Shown here: piece after piece, positions 50,753-60,800 of the stretch | Layout: each line of letters begins with the position of its first letter | Numbering within the stretch: position 1 is the stretch's first letter | Assembly (NCBI GenBank): GCA_031551635.1 | Contig: JAVBNH010000008.1 | Coordinates: 62,001-126,000, forward strand | Length of the DNA: 64,000 nt | DNA from: JAVBNH01 sp031551635 | GTDB taxonomy: Bacteria; Bacillota; Clostridia; Oscillospirales; Acutalibacteraceae | Reading direction: 5' to 3' | The notes under the pieces: model-generated | The model's input: only the letters and a program-made list of their open reading frames with translations | What the model was told of the DNA's origin: nothing | The model's database searches: none | Program-made: the position numbers and the translations under genes

Positions 50753-51280
50753 TTAAAGTCGTAATCCTCTTTCTTTACAGAAAATCACCCTTGCCTCCTT
50801 CAGCCAATAGTATATCTGTCTTTCTGAAGCAGGTATTTTTAGTGACGCTTGTGTCACTCGCCTTGCGATGTCGCCCTTTTTCAGCTTTTTTCCCGGGTCT
50901 TTAAAATAGACATATTCTAGTGATTTAAGAATTTCTACTCCATTAATTTTTGAATTGGCAATAAACAAAGTACGTCCGACTGAATCCACATCATCTATAA
51001 TAGCCTTGTATTCAAGCATCATTTTACCTATGTTTTCGTTTATTAAATCATCTGCATCCTGGATGTTGACATATTTACAAATGATTTTATTTTTTTCATA
51101 AAGCGCATGATACAACGAATCGCTGAGTATTTTTCCCGTAGGTCTGCCAAGCTGCGAATAAAGCCGGAAAGCTGAAATCACATATCTTTTTGTATTATCC
51201 TCGTTTGCTTCGAAGCAGCTAAAGTCCGGCTGTAAACAGTCGTTGAATTTATTTGTTAGCTGATTATTATAACCTTGCAT
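50753..51280 (-). CDS. Phage-type regulator-like protein, unknown family
   Basis: The 175-residue protein is mostly helical. The C-terminal 50 residues (LKKGDIARRVTQASLKIPAS, then RQIYYWLKEAR) look like a helix-turn-helix. The position fits a late-gene activator of ArpU/RinA type ahead of a lysis cassette, but I do not recognise the family. The N-terminal half has SAFRLYSQLGRPTGKILSD, of unknown role. GGAGG lies before the ATG. It lies 38 bp upstream of the endolysin gene on the same strand. Confidence 0.5.
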   Translation of the reverse strand: MQGYNNQLTNKFNDCLQPDFSCFEANEDNTKRYVISAFRLYSQLGRPTGKILSDSLYHALYEKNKIICKYVNIQDADDLINENIGKMMLEYKAIIDDVDSVGRTLFIANSKINGVEILKSLEYVYFKDPGKKLKKGDIARRVTQASLKIPASERQIYYWLKEARVIFCKERGLRL

Positions 51281-51300
51281 TATGTATCTTTTTCCTCCTG

Positions 51301-51318
51301 AAGTGTTGATTTACACTT
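51301..51318. promoter_or_regulatory. Inverted repeat upstream of the phage-type regulator
   Basis: AAGTGT (51301-51306) and ACACTT (51313-51318) form a short palindrome directly upstream of the ribosome site of the 175-residue protein gene. A second palindrome CCTATTTATAGG lies near 51453-51464, just after the HTH gene stop. They are possible operators for the nearby XRE-type regulator. Confidence 0.35.
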
Positions 51319-51470
51319 TTATTATTATTATATCGATTTTTTCTTTTTTTTGTTGCATGCTTACGAAGAATTACTGCAATTTATGTGACTTATTATCACT
51401 TCACTCATTATATTTATTTTTTGCTGATTTTCAACAATATCCGACTTTTGTCCTATAAATAGGAAAAAAC

Positions 51471-51665
51471 TCATAAAGAAAACAGCTCTGTTACATCACA
51501 GTCAAGAGATTTCGCAATTTTTAATAGTGTATACAGTGTGGGATGCGATTTTTGGTTCTCGATTCTGTTGATTTCAGATTTACTTATTCCCGAAATATCC
51601 GATAGTTCCCGCAAGGTAAGACCTTTTTCGTCTCTTTTTTCGTAGACTTTATAGTAAATTTTCAT
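51471..51665 (-). CDS. XRE-family HTH transcriptional regulator
   Basis: The 64-residue protein is a complete Cro/CI-type HTH: KGLTLRELSDISGISKSEIN (helices 2 and 3), RIENQKSHPTLYTLLKIAKS and a short DVTELFSL end. It has no extra domain. GAAAGGAATG precedes the ATG. It lies 190 bp upstream of the regulator-endolysin-holin genes on the same strand and may control them, like a phage immunity repressor. Confidence 0.85.
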   Translation of the reverse strand: MKIYYKVYEKRDEKGLTLRELSDISGISKSEINRIENQKSHPTLYTLLKIAKSLDCDVTELFSL

Positions 51666-51886
51666 TTATATTCATTCCTTTCTGTTTTTTTATATTATTC
51701 CTTTGTTCCGATTATACTGAAAGCTAAAATCTATTTTGATGTAAACCATTTGCTTTTTATTTTTGGGGGTAGTACTATTTTATTGCGCATTAAGGATATT
51801 GTTAAAAATTTGAAACGTAAGCAAGCTAATTTTATAACTTCTTAATGACATTTTTCGACATAATTCGATATATATAAATAAAAAAA

Positions 51887-51918
51887 AAGACTATCGTCTA
51901 ATTGTTTCGATAATCTTT
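51887..51918 (-). terminator. Terminator after the GH29-like gene
   Basis: GACTATCG (51889-51896) pairs with CGATAATC (51908-51915) with one mismatch. On the minus strand the stem is followed by a long T-run (nine T). Confidence 0.75.
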
Positions 51919-51943
51919 CATAATTTATAAAAAGTTATAGATG

Positions 51944-53362
51944 TTAATTTAGGGCAATTGAGGTGATTTCAAAATATGAACGGTACTGAGTAAAGACAAG
52001 CTTGACTTTTTTTGTCTTAATCGGATTAAAAGCACAGATTCGTTTGTTTCCGATGACGGTATACTCACCCAGTGACTTCCACTTACCTTTTTCATTCTCA
52101 TAAAAAACCTCAAATTCCTCAACCTGCTGACCGTTTCTTATATGCTCGCTGATTACCAGTTTATCAAAAAGGTCCGCTTCCGAAAGCTCAATGAGCAGCT
52201 CCGGGTGCTTGTCGTTATTCGCCGGACGCCAAAAGCTGTCCGGTTTTTCGTTGAGTAAATTTTTTGCGCTGTAAAGCTGGCTGAGCTCGCTGGAGGCTTT
52301 TACAGTTCCGTTTTTTTCCTCAATGAGATTATATCCAAAAATAATATCCATGTGCTGCCCCAGAGACTTTAAAATCTGTGAGTCGGTGTCAAAAATCCGT
52401 CCGCGTTTATCCGGAGCGATTCCTAAAAGCAGATTCGTGTTCGCGCCGACAGTTTTATAATAAAGCTTAACTAGTTTATCTTTTGTTTTGACGGAATAAT
52501 TATCGTCCTTATGAAAGAACCACCTCGGGCGCATTGAGACATTGACCTCGCAGGGATACCAGATAAATTCGGTGTCATTTTTTATAGCTTTTCTGCTTCC
52601 GAGATCGGGGTCGGAAATGCTTTTCTCCTTTTTAGGCGCCTTATAATCCTTCTCATTAACACCGAGATATTTGGGAACTACGCTCCACTCCGTTTGGCGG
52701 ATAACTCCCCTCTCATTGCCGCACCAACGCACATCAGGGCCAAAACCGGCAATTGCAGCATTCGGCTGCAGCTCTCTGATTATTTCATAATAGCTCTCAA
52801 AATTGAAGGTCTGGGTTTTGCCGTTCGTACCCGCGCCGTAAACCGGCGGAAGCCAGACACAGTATATTTCGCCGTAATTACTCAGCAGCTCGCGTAACTG
52901 ACCTCTGAAAAATTCGTCATAAGCCTCGCCGCTGCCGTATGAGGGCTCATGAAGATCCCAGGGTGAAACAAAGACACCGAAATTAAGCCCGTATTTCCGG
53001 CAGGCTCTCGAGACATCACGCACCACATCGCCTTCGCCGTTCATCCAGTTTTTCGAATTTTTTACGCTGTATTCGGTGTATTCGCTGGGCCACAGGCAAA
53101 AACCGTCATGATGCTTGCAGGTCAAAATAATTCCGCGCATTCCGGCTGCCTTGGCGTGCTCTGCCCATTCATCAGCTGAAAAATCCTCCGGCCAGAAGCT
53201 TTCGGGTGAGGCAAAGCCGTCGCCCCAATCTACGCCGGTGAAGGTGTTCATACCAAATGAAAAAATCGCGTTAAATTCAGTCGCCTGCCATAAAAGCTGC
53301 CTTTCGGAAGGTCTGACCTCTGAAGCTATTTCATAAGCCTGTTTGCCCAAAATCCAGTCCAC
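51944..53362 (-). CDS. GH29 alpha-L-fucosidase-like protein with altered active site
   Basis: The 472-residue protein starts with a GH29 barrel: FNAIFSFGMNTFTGVDWGDG (about 30-49), LTCKHHDGFCLWPSEYTEYS (80-99) and FGVFVSPWDLHEP. A C-terminal F5/8-type carbohydrate-binding domain follows (about 345-472). Where GH29 enzymes have the nucleophile motif WFDG, this protein has WLPP (170-173), so the nucleophile Asp is missing. It may act on another substrate by another residue or be inactive. No signal peptide. The GTG at 53362 has a weak ribosome site; a TTG four codons in (53350) has GAGGTG 9 nt upstream and may be the true start. Confidence 0.75.
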   Translation of the reverse strand: MDWILGKQAYEIASEVRPSERQLLWQATEFNAIFSFGMNTFTGVDWGDGFASPESFWPEDFSADEWAEHAKAAGMRGIILTCKHHDGFCLWPSEYTEYSVKNSKNWMNGEGDVVRDVSRACRKYGLNFGVFVSPWDLHEPSYGSGEAYDEFFRGQLRELLSNYGEIYCVWLPPVYGAGTNGKTQTFNFESYYEIIRELQPNAAIAGFGPDVRWCGNERGVIRQTEWSVVPKYLGVNEKDYKAPKKEKSISDPDLGSRKAIKNDTEFIWYPCEVNVSMRPRWFFHKDDNYSVKTKDKLVKLYYKTVGANTNLLLGIAPDKRGRIFDTDSQILKSLGQHMDIIFGYNLIEEKNGTVKASSELSQLYSAKNLLNEKPDSFWRPANNDKHPELLIELSEADLFDKLVISEHIRNGQQVEEFEVFYENEKGKWKSLGEYTVIGNKRICAFNPIKTKKVKLVFTQYRSYFEITSIALN

Positions 53363-53402
53363 CTCTCAATGTAATTAAAAAACTAAATGTTTTAAAAAAA
53401 TT

Positions 53403-53765
53403 TTATTTACCCTTGTCGCAATTTGTAGTGATTATATTGATACCCGAATCCAAAATATTAAAAATGACAGGCTGCCCCATTTTTACTGGCGCGTCAAGGC
53501 TTAGAGTATTAATTATTTTCATGCAGTCGGCCATTATTTTTTTTGGGATAGGTCTTTCTGACTTAACCGGAATAACCGGCAGCCGTCCGCCGTTAAGCCG
53601 AGCAGTTGTTGTAAGTGTTCGGGTAGGGTTGATTATCTCTGTTTTGGCGTATTCGATACCCCGCTTGCAAGTATTTCCCTCGACAGAAAGAACCTCGGCG
53701 CCTTCATATTCAACGCTTAGACGGCAGCCGACAGGGCACGCGACACAAATCATATTCCTTAGCAT
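53403..53765 (-). CDS. DUF1667 protein (GlpC-like partner)
   Basis: The protein is 120 residues from the ATG at 53765, which has GAGGTG 9 nt upstream; an upstream TTG adds eight. It matches DUF1667: MICVACPVGCRLSVEYEG with a CxxxxxC pair near the N-terminus, a third Cys in GNTCKRGIEYAKTE and a fourth in IMADCMKI. The Cys set suggests an Fe-S cluster. The gene overlaps or abuts the FAD oxidoreductase gene upstream. In Clostridia DUF1667 typically ends a GlpA-GlpB-like operon, as here. Confidence 0.85.
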   Translation of the reverse strand: MLRNMICVACPVGCRLSVEYEGAEVLSVEGNTCKRGIEYAKTEIINPTRTLTTTARLNGGRLPVIPVKSERPIPKKIMADCMKIINTLSLDAPVKMGQPVIFNILDSGINIITTNCDKGK

Positions 53766-53785
53766 ATAATTATTCACCTCTGCAC

Positions 53786-55057
53786 TCAAGAATCCTGTTT
53801 TTCAATAATACTCAGCTTAATTTTGCTGTCCGGTTTTAGTGTTTTCAGGACACTCAATGGCAGAATAACCTCCTCCATCTCCCCCGGTGCGACCTTTTGC
53901 CTGGGCTTGCTTGATATAAGTTTGCCGTCGGCTTTCAGCTCAATCTTACAGTTTTTATATATAGCGTTAACCCTGAAATAGAGTTTTATATCGAAATTCG
54001 CATTAATATTTATCATCTGCGGAACAATATACCGAACCGCAAAACCGGTTTCGGGATAAATATAATTTTTCGCGGTATTATTTTCGCCTTTCAGAATATA
54101 ATCCGCTGCTCCGCTTCCGGCTATCTGGCTCTCTAAGGTCACGAAATCAACAAGGTCATGCACCTGCAAGACATTTCCGCAGGCAAAAACACCTTCAGCA
54201 GTTGTCTGCCGCATTTCGTCAACAACCGCACCGCCCGTCACCTTATCCATTTTAACGCCGAGCTCCTTCGTCAGCTCATTTTCAGGTATAAGCCCGACAG
54301 AAAGAAGTAGGGTATCGCATTCGACATACTCCTCAGTACCCTTAATTACATTCAGCTTCTCATCAACCCTCGCAACGGTAACGCCTTCAAGCCGCTCACG
54401 TCCGTGCGTCTCAATCACGGTGCAGCTCAGACGCAGCGGAATATTAAAATCGTCAAGGCACTGGACAATATTTCTCGTCAGCCCTCCCGAAAACGGCATA
54501 AGCTCACAAACCATTTTCACCTCAGCGCCCTCAAGGGTCATCCTGCGCGCCATAATCAGCCCGATGTCGCCCGAACCAAGGATAACAACCTTTTTGCCCG
54601 GCATATAGCCGTCAATATTTACATATTTCTGAGCTGTTCCGGCGGTCATAATTCCTGAGGGTCTTGAGCCGGCAATAGACAGAGCACCCCGCGGTCTCTC
54701 GCGGCACCCCATGGCGAGAATTATCGCTTTCGCCTGAATTTTTATCAGTCCGTCCCTGTTGTTAACAGCACTCACGATTTTTTCGGGTGAAAGACTGATA
54801 ACCATGGTATCAAGCTTGATGGTTATATCGCTTTTTTCAAGCATTTCGATAAATCGTGCAGCATATTCGGGACCTGTCAGCTCTTCATTAAAATAATGCA
54901 GCCCGAATCCGGCATGAATACACTGTTCGAGTATACCTCCGAGAGTATCGGAACGCTCAATTACAATTATCTTCTTAACGCCTGACTCATAAGCCTTCAG
55001 CGCCGCCGCCATTCCTGCGGGACCGCCTCCGATAACAACTAAATCGTAATTTTTCAT
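53786..55057 (-). CDS. NAD(P)/FAD-dependent oxidoreductase (GlpB-like)
   Basis: The protein is 423 residues from the ATG at 55057, chosen because GGAG lies 6 nt upstream (55067-55064). It starts MKNYDLVVIGGGPAGMAAAL, with a second dinucleotide loop KKVVILGSGDIGLIMARRM (about 158-176) and the FAD-closing motif GVFACGNVLQVHDLVD (about 295-310). The protein is thought to pass electrons from the GlpA-like partner. It lies 19 bp after the GlpA-like gene and just before DUF1667. Confidence 0.82.
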   Translation of the reverse strand: MKNYDLVVIGGGPAGMAAALKAYESGVKKIIVIERSDTLGGILEQCIHAGFGLHYFNEELTGPEYAARFIEMLEKSDITIKLDTMVISLSPEKIVSAVNNRDGLIKIQAKAIILAMGCRERPRGALSIAGSRPSGIMTAGTAQKYVNIDGYMPGKKVVILGSGDIGLIMARRMTLEGAEVKMVCELMPFSGGLTRNIVQCLDDFNIPLRLSCTVIETHGRERLEGVTVARVDEKLNVIKGTEEYVECDTLLLSVGLIPENELTKELGVKMDKVTGGAVVDEMRQTTAEGVFACGNVLQVHDLVDFVTLESQIAGSGAADYILKGENNTAKNYIYPETGFAVRYIVPQMININANFDIKLYFRVNAIYKNCKIELKADGKLISSKPRQKVAPGEMEEVILPLSVLKTLKPDSKIKLSIIEKQDS

Positions 55058-55076
55058 GCTAATCTCCGTAAACGCT

Positions 55077-56510
55077 TTATTTTGTCTTTTCAAATAATAT
55101 ATCCGAGCCTTTTCCGAACTTTGTTATTTCTTCAGGCTTTAAGTCTAGCTCGCGGCAAAGAATTTCGAGCACTTTTGAGCCACAGAAGCCGCCCTGACAG
55201 CGCCCCATTCCGGCACGCGTGCGCCTTTTGACCCCGTCAATGTCCCTCGCGCCCGCTTGCCCTCGAATCGCATCAATAATTTCACCTTCGGTTACTGTTT
55301 CGCAGCGGCAGATTATCTTGCCGTATGCGGAATCTTTTTTGATTATTTCCGCTCGCTGCTCGTCGGTCATATGGCGAAAACGAACCGGTTCTGGTCTTTC
55401 GGGATTGAAATTTTTATTTGTCGGCAAATCACCGGCTAAGTCCGTGAAGATGTTAAAAACATATTTCGCGATACCGGGTGAGGCGGAAAGCCCCGGTGAT
55501 TCAATGCCTGAAACCTGAATGAAATTTTTATTTTTTTCACTGCTGCCTATGATAAAATCCTCGCTGTCCGGGTGCGCTCGCACACCGGCAAAGGAGGTTA
55601 TAGCGTCTCTCGTGTTAACAACCGGCACACTTCTGCGGGCGGCTTCCCGCACACTGTCAAGTCCTTCGGCAGTCGTTGCGGTATCCTCGCTGTCAACAAC
55701 ATCAAAGGCTGATGGACCGACAAGGAGGTTGCCGTCAACGCTCGGAGTGACCAGAATGCCCTTACCCATCCGGCTCGGACACTGAAAAATCGTATGCTTG
55801 ACAGTGTTTCCCACGTTTTTGTCAAGGACAAAATACTCACCGATTCTCGCTTGAATACTGAAGGAATCATCGCCTATCATGCGTGAAATTTCAGCGCTGT
55901 TAACCCCTGCCGCGTTTATAATATATTTTGAGCAAAACTCCCCGGAAGCGGTTTTTATATAAAACAAGTCGTCACGGCAATCAATTCCGGTAACTTCAGT
56001 GTTGCGGAAAAAACTCACGCCGTTGTCACAGGCATTCACGACGGCGGCTATCGTCAGCTCATAAGGGCAAACAATCGCACCCTGAGGCACCAGAAGAGCC
56101 GCGACGGCTTCATGAGAAACATTGCACTCAAGCTTTATTATTTCCTCTGAGTCAATAATACTCATGTTCTGCACACCGTTTTTGATTCCGCGTTCATAGA
56201 GCTCGCAGAGCGTTTCCCGCTCCTCCTCATTAAAAGCCAGAACCATATGACCGTTGACCTTGAATGGCACATGCAACAAGTCGCATATCTTCGGAAAAAG
56301 TGCGAAACCTTCGACATTCAGCCTTGCCTTCAGCGAATCCGGTTTTGCGTCAAAACCGGTGTGGACGATTGCGCTGTTGGCACGCGTTGCGCCGACAGCC
56401 ATATCATTTCCTTTTTCGAGAAGGGCAATTTTTATATCAAGCCGTGACAATTCTCTTGCGATAAGACTACCGACAACACCAGCTCCGATTATCACAACAT
56501 CAAAATGCAT
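55077..56510 (-). CDS. GlpA-like FAD-dependent dehydrogenase with BFD-type Fe-S domain
   Basis: The protein is 477 residues from the ATG at 56510, which has GGAGG at 56519-56515; longer upstream starts lack a site. It has the FAD motif FDVVIIGAGVVGSLIARELS, the DAO-fold motif RANSAIVHTGFDAKP (about 44-58) and a C-terminal BFD-like [2Fe-2S] domain (about 395-477) with CRCETVTEGEI and GMGRCQGGFCG cysteines. This is the layout of anaerobic glycerol-3-phosphate dehydrogenase subunit A and its paralogues. With GlpB-like and DUF1667 partners it probably oxidises a hydroxy-acid or glycerol-3-phosphate. No glpK or glpF is adjacent, so the substrate stays open. Confidence 0.85.
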   Translation of the reverse strand: MHFDVVIIGAGVVGSLIARELSRLDIKIALLEKGNDMAVGATRANSAIVHTGFDAKPDSLKARLNVEGFALFPKICDLLHVPFKVNGHMVLAFNEEERETLCELYERGIKNGVQNMSIIDSEEIIKLECNVSHEAVAALLVPQGAIVCPYELTIAAVVNACDNGVSFFRNTEVTGIDCRDDLFYIKTASGEFCSKYIINAAGVNSAEISRMIGDDSFSIQARIGEYFVLDKNVGNTVKHTIFQCPSRMGKGILVTPSVDGNLLVGPSAFDVVDSEDTATTAEGLDSVREAARRSVPVVNTRDAITSFAGVRAHPDSEDFIIGSSEKNKNFIQVSGIESPGLSASPGIAKYVFNIFTDLAGDLPTNKNFNPERPEPVRFRHMTDEQRAEIIKKDSAYGKIICRCETVTEGEIIDAIRGQAGARDIDGVKRRTRAGMGRCQGGFCGSKVLEILCRELDLKPEEITKFGKGSDILFEKTK

Positions 56511-56781
56511 AATTCCTCCATACCCTCCGGTAAGATTTTTATCATAAACAAAAAAACTTTTACACTTACATTGTACCATTAAACCGACTTAAAATCAATA
56601 TTAAGCAAGCATTATATAAATTAAACTCTTAATAATCCGCGGAGCAAAATATTTTATTAAAAGATGGATAATCAGATATTATCTTACAAAACTATTTGCA
56701 ATTGTTATTACATTTTTCGCAAAATTACTCAGCATTTCCATTCTTTATTGCTATTGGTTATATTTTATATGAATAATTATA

Positions 56782-56810
56782 TAGACAACGCTCGTCTTTT
56801 GCGTTATAAT
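56782..56810 (+). promoter_or_regulatory. Promoter of the NlpC/P60-like gene
   Basis: TAGACA (56782-56787), a 17-nt spacer and consensus TATAAT (56805-56810) lie 34 bp before the start codon. Confidence 0.7.
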
Positions 56811-56844
56811 TAGCAAAACATTAAGAAAAAAGTGAGGTTGTCAT

Positions 56845-57834
56845 ATGCAAAATATTAAAAAATTGTTTATATACATATTTGTTTTAGTTTTACTGTTCTG
56901 CTCCTTTACACACATGACTCGCGCTCATGAGGCTGAAATTATCCCGCTGAGCCAAGCGGAAATTTATGCCTCAACCTCCTCAGCCAATCAGCTCACTCAG
57001 ATTTTATCCTTCGCGAAAAGTTTAATCGGCTCGCAGGAATATAATAATTACTGCCAGAAATTCGTCCGCCACTGTTATGAAAGTGCGGGTATTTATTCAA
57101 AGGTATCCCCACAGACAGCGTATGACGCGTCAAAGCTCTGGGTAATTTCACACGAAAAAAAGAATATACCCATCGGCGCTTGCATCTACTTTCTTGGCGG
57201 GGGTTACAGCGAAATCAACGGTCATGTTGCGATTTATGTCGGCAATGGCTATGTCATTGACGCGACTCACAGGGGTGTGAGTGAACGATACATAAGCGAT
57301 TGGTCACATTTTATCGGCTGGGGTTATCAGGCGGGTATAAAACCGACCTCTGCTGAGGTGACGACAACAGGAACTGCTTCAACAACCGCGCAGCAAACGA
57401 CAAAAAAACAAGAGCAGACCAGCTCGCCTGAGACTAGCACTCAGCCGCAATCGACACTGCAGCAAACAACAGAAGCTACTCAACAACAGACAACTACCCA
57501 ATCACAGACTACTATTAAAGCTCAACAAACTACTAAAGATCAGACAACTACTAAAGCTCAGACAACTACTAAAGCTCAGTCAACCACTCAGGCTCAGTCA
57601 ACCACTCAGGCTCAGTCAAATACTCAGACCCAAACAACGCAGCCTCAAACAACCAGCGTTCAACAGCAGACTACAACAAAAACGAGCGTGAAAAACACTG
57701 AAACAACTGAAATCGCGACAAGCTTAAGTGTTAGCGTAACGCAGGACAGAACCGTTTCAAAGCAATCTCTGTTAAAAAGCATTATTGAAAAACTGCGCTA
57801 TATAATAAAGCATTTGCAAACTATATTTTCATAA
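56845..57834 (+). CDS. Secreted NlpC/P60-like peptidase with Thr/Gln repeat linker
   Basis: The 329-residue protein has a signal peptide (1-27). The catalytic domain (about 45-170) has NNYCQKFVRHCYESAG with the likely Cys nucleophile (about 68), NGHVAIYVGNGYVIDATH with the His, and FIGWGYQAG. A repetitive linker follows (about 180-290), with TTKAQ and TTQAQS tandem units, then an amphipathic C-terminal tail (about 305-329). NlpC/P60 enzymes cut peptide links in peptidoglycan. The repeats lie at about 57490-57640 and show almost no base divergence, so they may vary in number. GAGGTTG precedes the ATG. Confidence 0.8.
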   Translation: MQNIKKLFIYIFVLVLLFCSFTHMTRAHEAEIIPLSQAEIYASTSSANQLTQILSFAKSLIGSQEYNNYCQKFVRHCYESAGIYSKVSPQTAYDASKLWVISHEKKNIPIGACIYFLGGGYSEINGHVAIYVGNGYVIDATHRGVSERYISDWSHFIGWGYQAGIKPTSAEVTTTGTASTTAQQTTKKQEQTSSPETSTQPQSTLQQTTEATQQQTTTQSQTTIKAQQTTKDQTTTKAQTTTKAQSTTQAQSTTQAQSNTQTQTTQPQTTSVQQQTTTKTSVKNTETTEIATSLSVSVTQDRTVSKQSLLKSIIEKLRYIIKHLQTIFS

Positions 57835-57839
57835 AAGCA

Positions 57840-57880
57840 AAAAATCCGATTTAACTGTTTTTCCGTTAAATCGGATTTTT
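57840..57880. terminator. Bidirectional terminator between NlpC/P60 gene and purL
   Basis: A perfect 16-bp stem, AAAAATCCGATTTAAC (57840-57855) with GTTAAATCGGATTTTT (57865-57880), lies between convergent genes. Confidence 0.9.
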
Positions 57881-57882
57881 TA

Positions 57883-60800
57883 TTAATATTTAAAGTAATC
57901 AACAGCGCTTTCAAACAGTCCGATGTCATAATTCCCCGGCACATTCTTATATAGCATATCGCCAATGCGCTCGGAATGCCCCATTTTGCCAAATATTCTG
58001 CCGTCTGGCGAGCAAATCCCCTCAACCGCGCAGAGCGAGTCATTCGGATTATATTGAATATCCAGCGTAGGTTTATTTTCGTAATCAACATATTGTGTCG
58101 CAATCTGACCGTTCTTTATAAGCTCCTCAAGAACATTATCGGGACAAATAAATCTACCCTCACCGTGGGATATTGGAACGCTGTAAACCTCTCCCACTTG
58201 AGTTCTGCTCAGCCAGACAGATTTATTTGAGGTGATTTTTGTGCGAACTATTTTTGACTGGTGGCGGAAAATTGTGTTGTAGGTCAAGGTCGGACAATTT
58301 TCGTCAGTTTCGATTATTTTGCCGTATGGCAGCAGTCCGAGCTTTATGAGTGCTTGAAAACCGTTGCAAATTCCGCACATCAGACCGTCCCGGCTGCTCA
58401 TGAGCTCATTCACCTTTTCGGTTATAAGCGGATTCCGGAAAAAAGCAGTAATAAATTTTCCCGAACCGTCCGGTTCGTCGCCTCCGGAAAAACCGCCGGG
58501 GATGAAAATCATCTGAGAAGCTTCAATCAGACGCGCGAAATTCTCTACTGATTCACTGACAGCTACCGATGATTGATTGCGAATGACCATGATTTCTGGC
58601 TCGCCGCCCGCTTTAATGATTCTTTTCGCGCTGTCATATTCGCAGTTTGTTCCAGGGAAAACAGGGATTAAAATCTTCGGCTTTGCGAATTTTACAGCAG
58701 GCGAAGGATATTGCTTTTCACTTGTATCAAAAGGTATATCAACTATTTTCGACTTTGGCGTAACATTGCTGCAGGTAAAAACCGGCTCAAGCTTGTTTTC
58801 ATAAATACTTTGAATATCGTTTAGCGAAACCTCTTCTTTGCCGCGGATAATTTTATATTCGCTGATTGTTGAACCCAGATTAATGCCGATTTCTGCTTCT
58901 TTTGCAAGCTCGACAATAAATGAGCCGTAGGCATAGCCAAATAATGTCTCATCAGAAATATCCTCAGATAAGCGGACACCAATTTTATTCCCGAACGACA
59001 TTTTCATCAATGCTTCTGCAATTCCGCCGTAGGTCGGAGTATAGACCGACAGGGCAAGCTCACTGTCAACAAGCTGCGAAATTAATTCTATATTATCCTT
59101 AAAACGCTCAATGTCCGGCAAACCGTCGGCGTTGTTTCCGCAAGGCAGAAGAAGTAATTTCGAAAACGGCAATTTAAACTCAGGCGAAATAATACGCTTC
59201 GCGTTAGAGACTGTCACGGCAAAAGAGACAAGTGTCGGCGGTACATCAATATTCTCAAAGCTTCCGCTCATCGAATCCTTTCCGCCTATTGCGGCGACAC
59301 CCAAGTCCAGCTGAGCTGAAAGCGCGCCCAAAAGCGCAGCGAAGGGTTGACCCCATCTGTGTTTATCGGTTTTCGGCTTCGGGAAATATTCCTGAAAGGT
59401 AAAATAAGCATCCTTGAGACTCGCGCCTGAAGCGGCAAGCTTTGCATATGATTCTATGACAGCACAATATGCACCGATATATTGATTTTGAGAGGTGATA
59501 AACGGATTATAACCCCAAGCCATAACCGAACAGGTCGGGGTTTCCGCGTCAATCAGCGGGATTTTCGCCGCCATGCTCTGAGCCGGTGTCGTCTGATACT
59601 TCCCTCCGAAAGGCATCAGCACGCTCCCCGCCCCGACAGTCGAGTCAAAGCGTTCAGAGAGTCCCCTCTTTGAGCAAATATTCAAGTCTGATGCGAGATT
59701 TTTATATTTTTCGCTGAGATCTACGCCAATTACTTCTTTTTTGGTTATTTCTTTTTTCTCAACAGTAACAGCCGTGTGCTTTTCCGCACCGTTTGAGTTC
59801 AAGAATTCCCGACTTATATCGCATATTTTTATGTCATTCCAGAACATTTTCAGTCTAGCTTCTTCGGTAACCTTCGCAACAACTGTCGCCTCAAGATTTT
59901 CCATGTTGGCGAAAGCTATAAACGCCTCCGTGTCTGCAGGGGCAACAACAACAGCCATTCTTTCCTGAGACTCGCTTATCGCAAGCTCGGTCCCGTCAAG
60001 CCCATCGTATTTTTTCGGTACGGCATTAAGATTTATTTCAAGACCGTCCGCAAGCTCTCCTATCGCAACCGAAACACCGCCAGCGCCGAAATCATTGCAG
60101 CGTTTTATAAGCTGAGTCGCCCTGGGATTTCTAAAAAGCCGCTGGAGCTTTCGCTCCTCGGGAGCGTTGCCCTTCTGAACCTCTGCACCGCAGGTCTCAA
60201 GAGATTCAAGAGTATGAGATTTTGAGGAGCCGGTAGCGCCGCCGCAGCCGTCACGCCCTGTTTTCCCCCCAAGTAATATAACAATGTCACCGGCTTCGGG
60301 TACCTCACGCCGCACATTTTTAGCAGGTGCCGCACCGACAACCGCGCCGATTTCCATACGTTTCGCGGCGTAACCTTCGTGGTAAATTTCATCAACAAGC
60401 CCTGTCGCCAAACCGATTTGGTTGCCGTAGGAGCTGTAGCCAGCGGCAGCGGTTTGCACAATTTTCCTTTGAGGAAGCTTGCCTTCGATTGTCTCATTTA
60501 CACTGACAGTAGGGTCAGCCGCGCCTGTGACCCTCATCGCTTGATAGACATAGGCTCTGCCGGAAAGCGGGTCGCGAATAGCACCGCCGATACAGGTCGC
60601 CGCACCGCCGAAGGGCTCAATCTCAGTGGGGTGATTATGCGTCTCATTTTTAAAAAGTAAAAGCCATTCTTCTGTATCTTCACCGATTTCCACATCGATT
60701 TTTACTGTGCAGGCGTTGATTTCCTCGGATTCATCGATTTTCGGCAGCAGCCCTTGAGCTTTCAGATGCTTCGCGCCGATAACGGCGATATCCATGAGGT

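Noticed and set aside
57490..57640. CRISPR array
   Set aside because: The short repeats are in frame with a secreted protein and encode TTKAQ units, without spacers. No CRISPR array or cas gene was found in the window.
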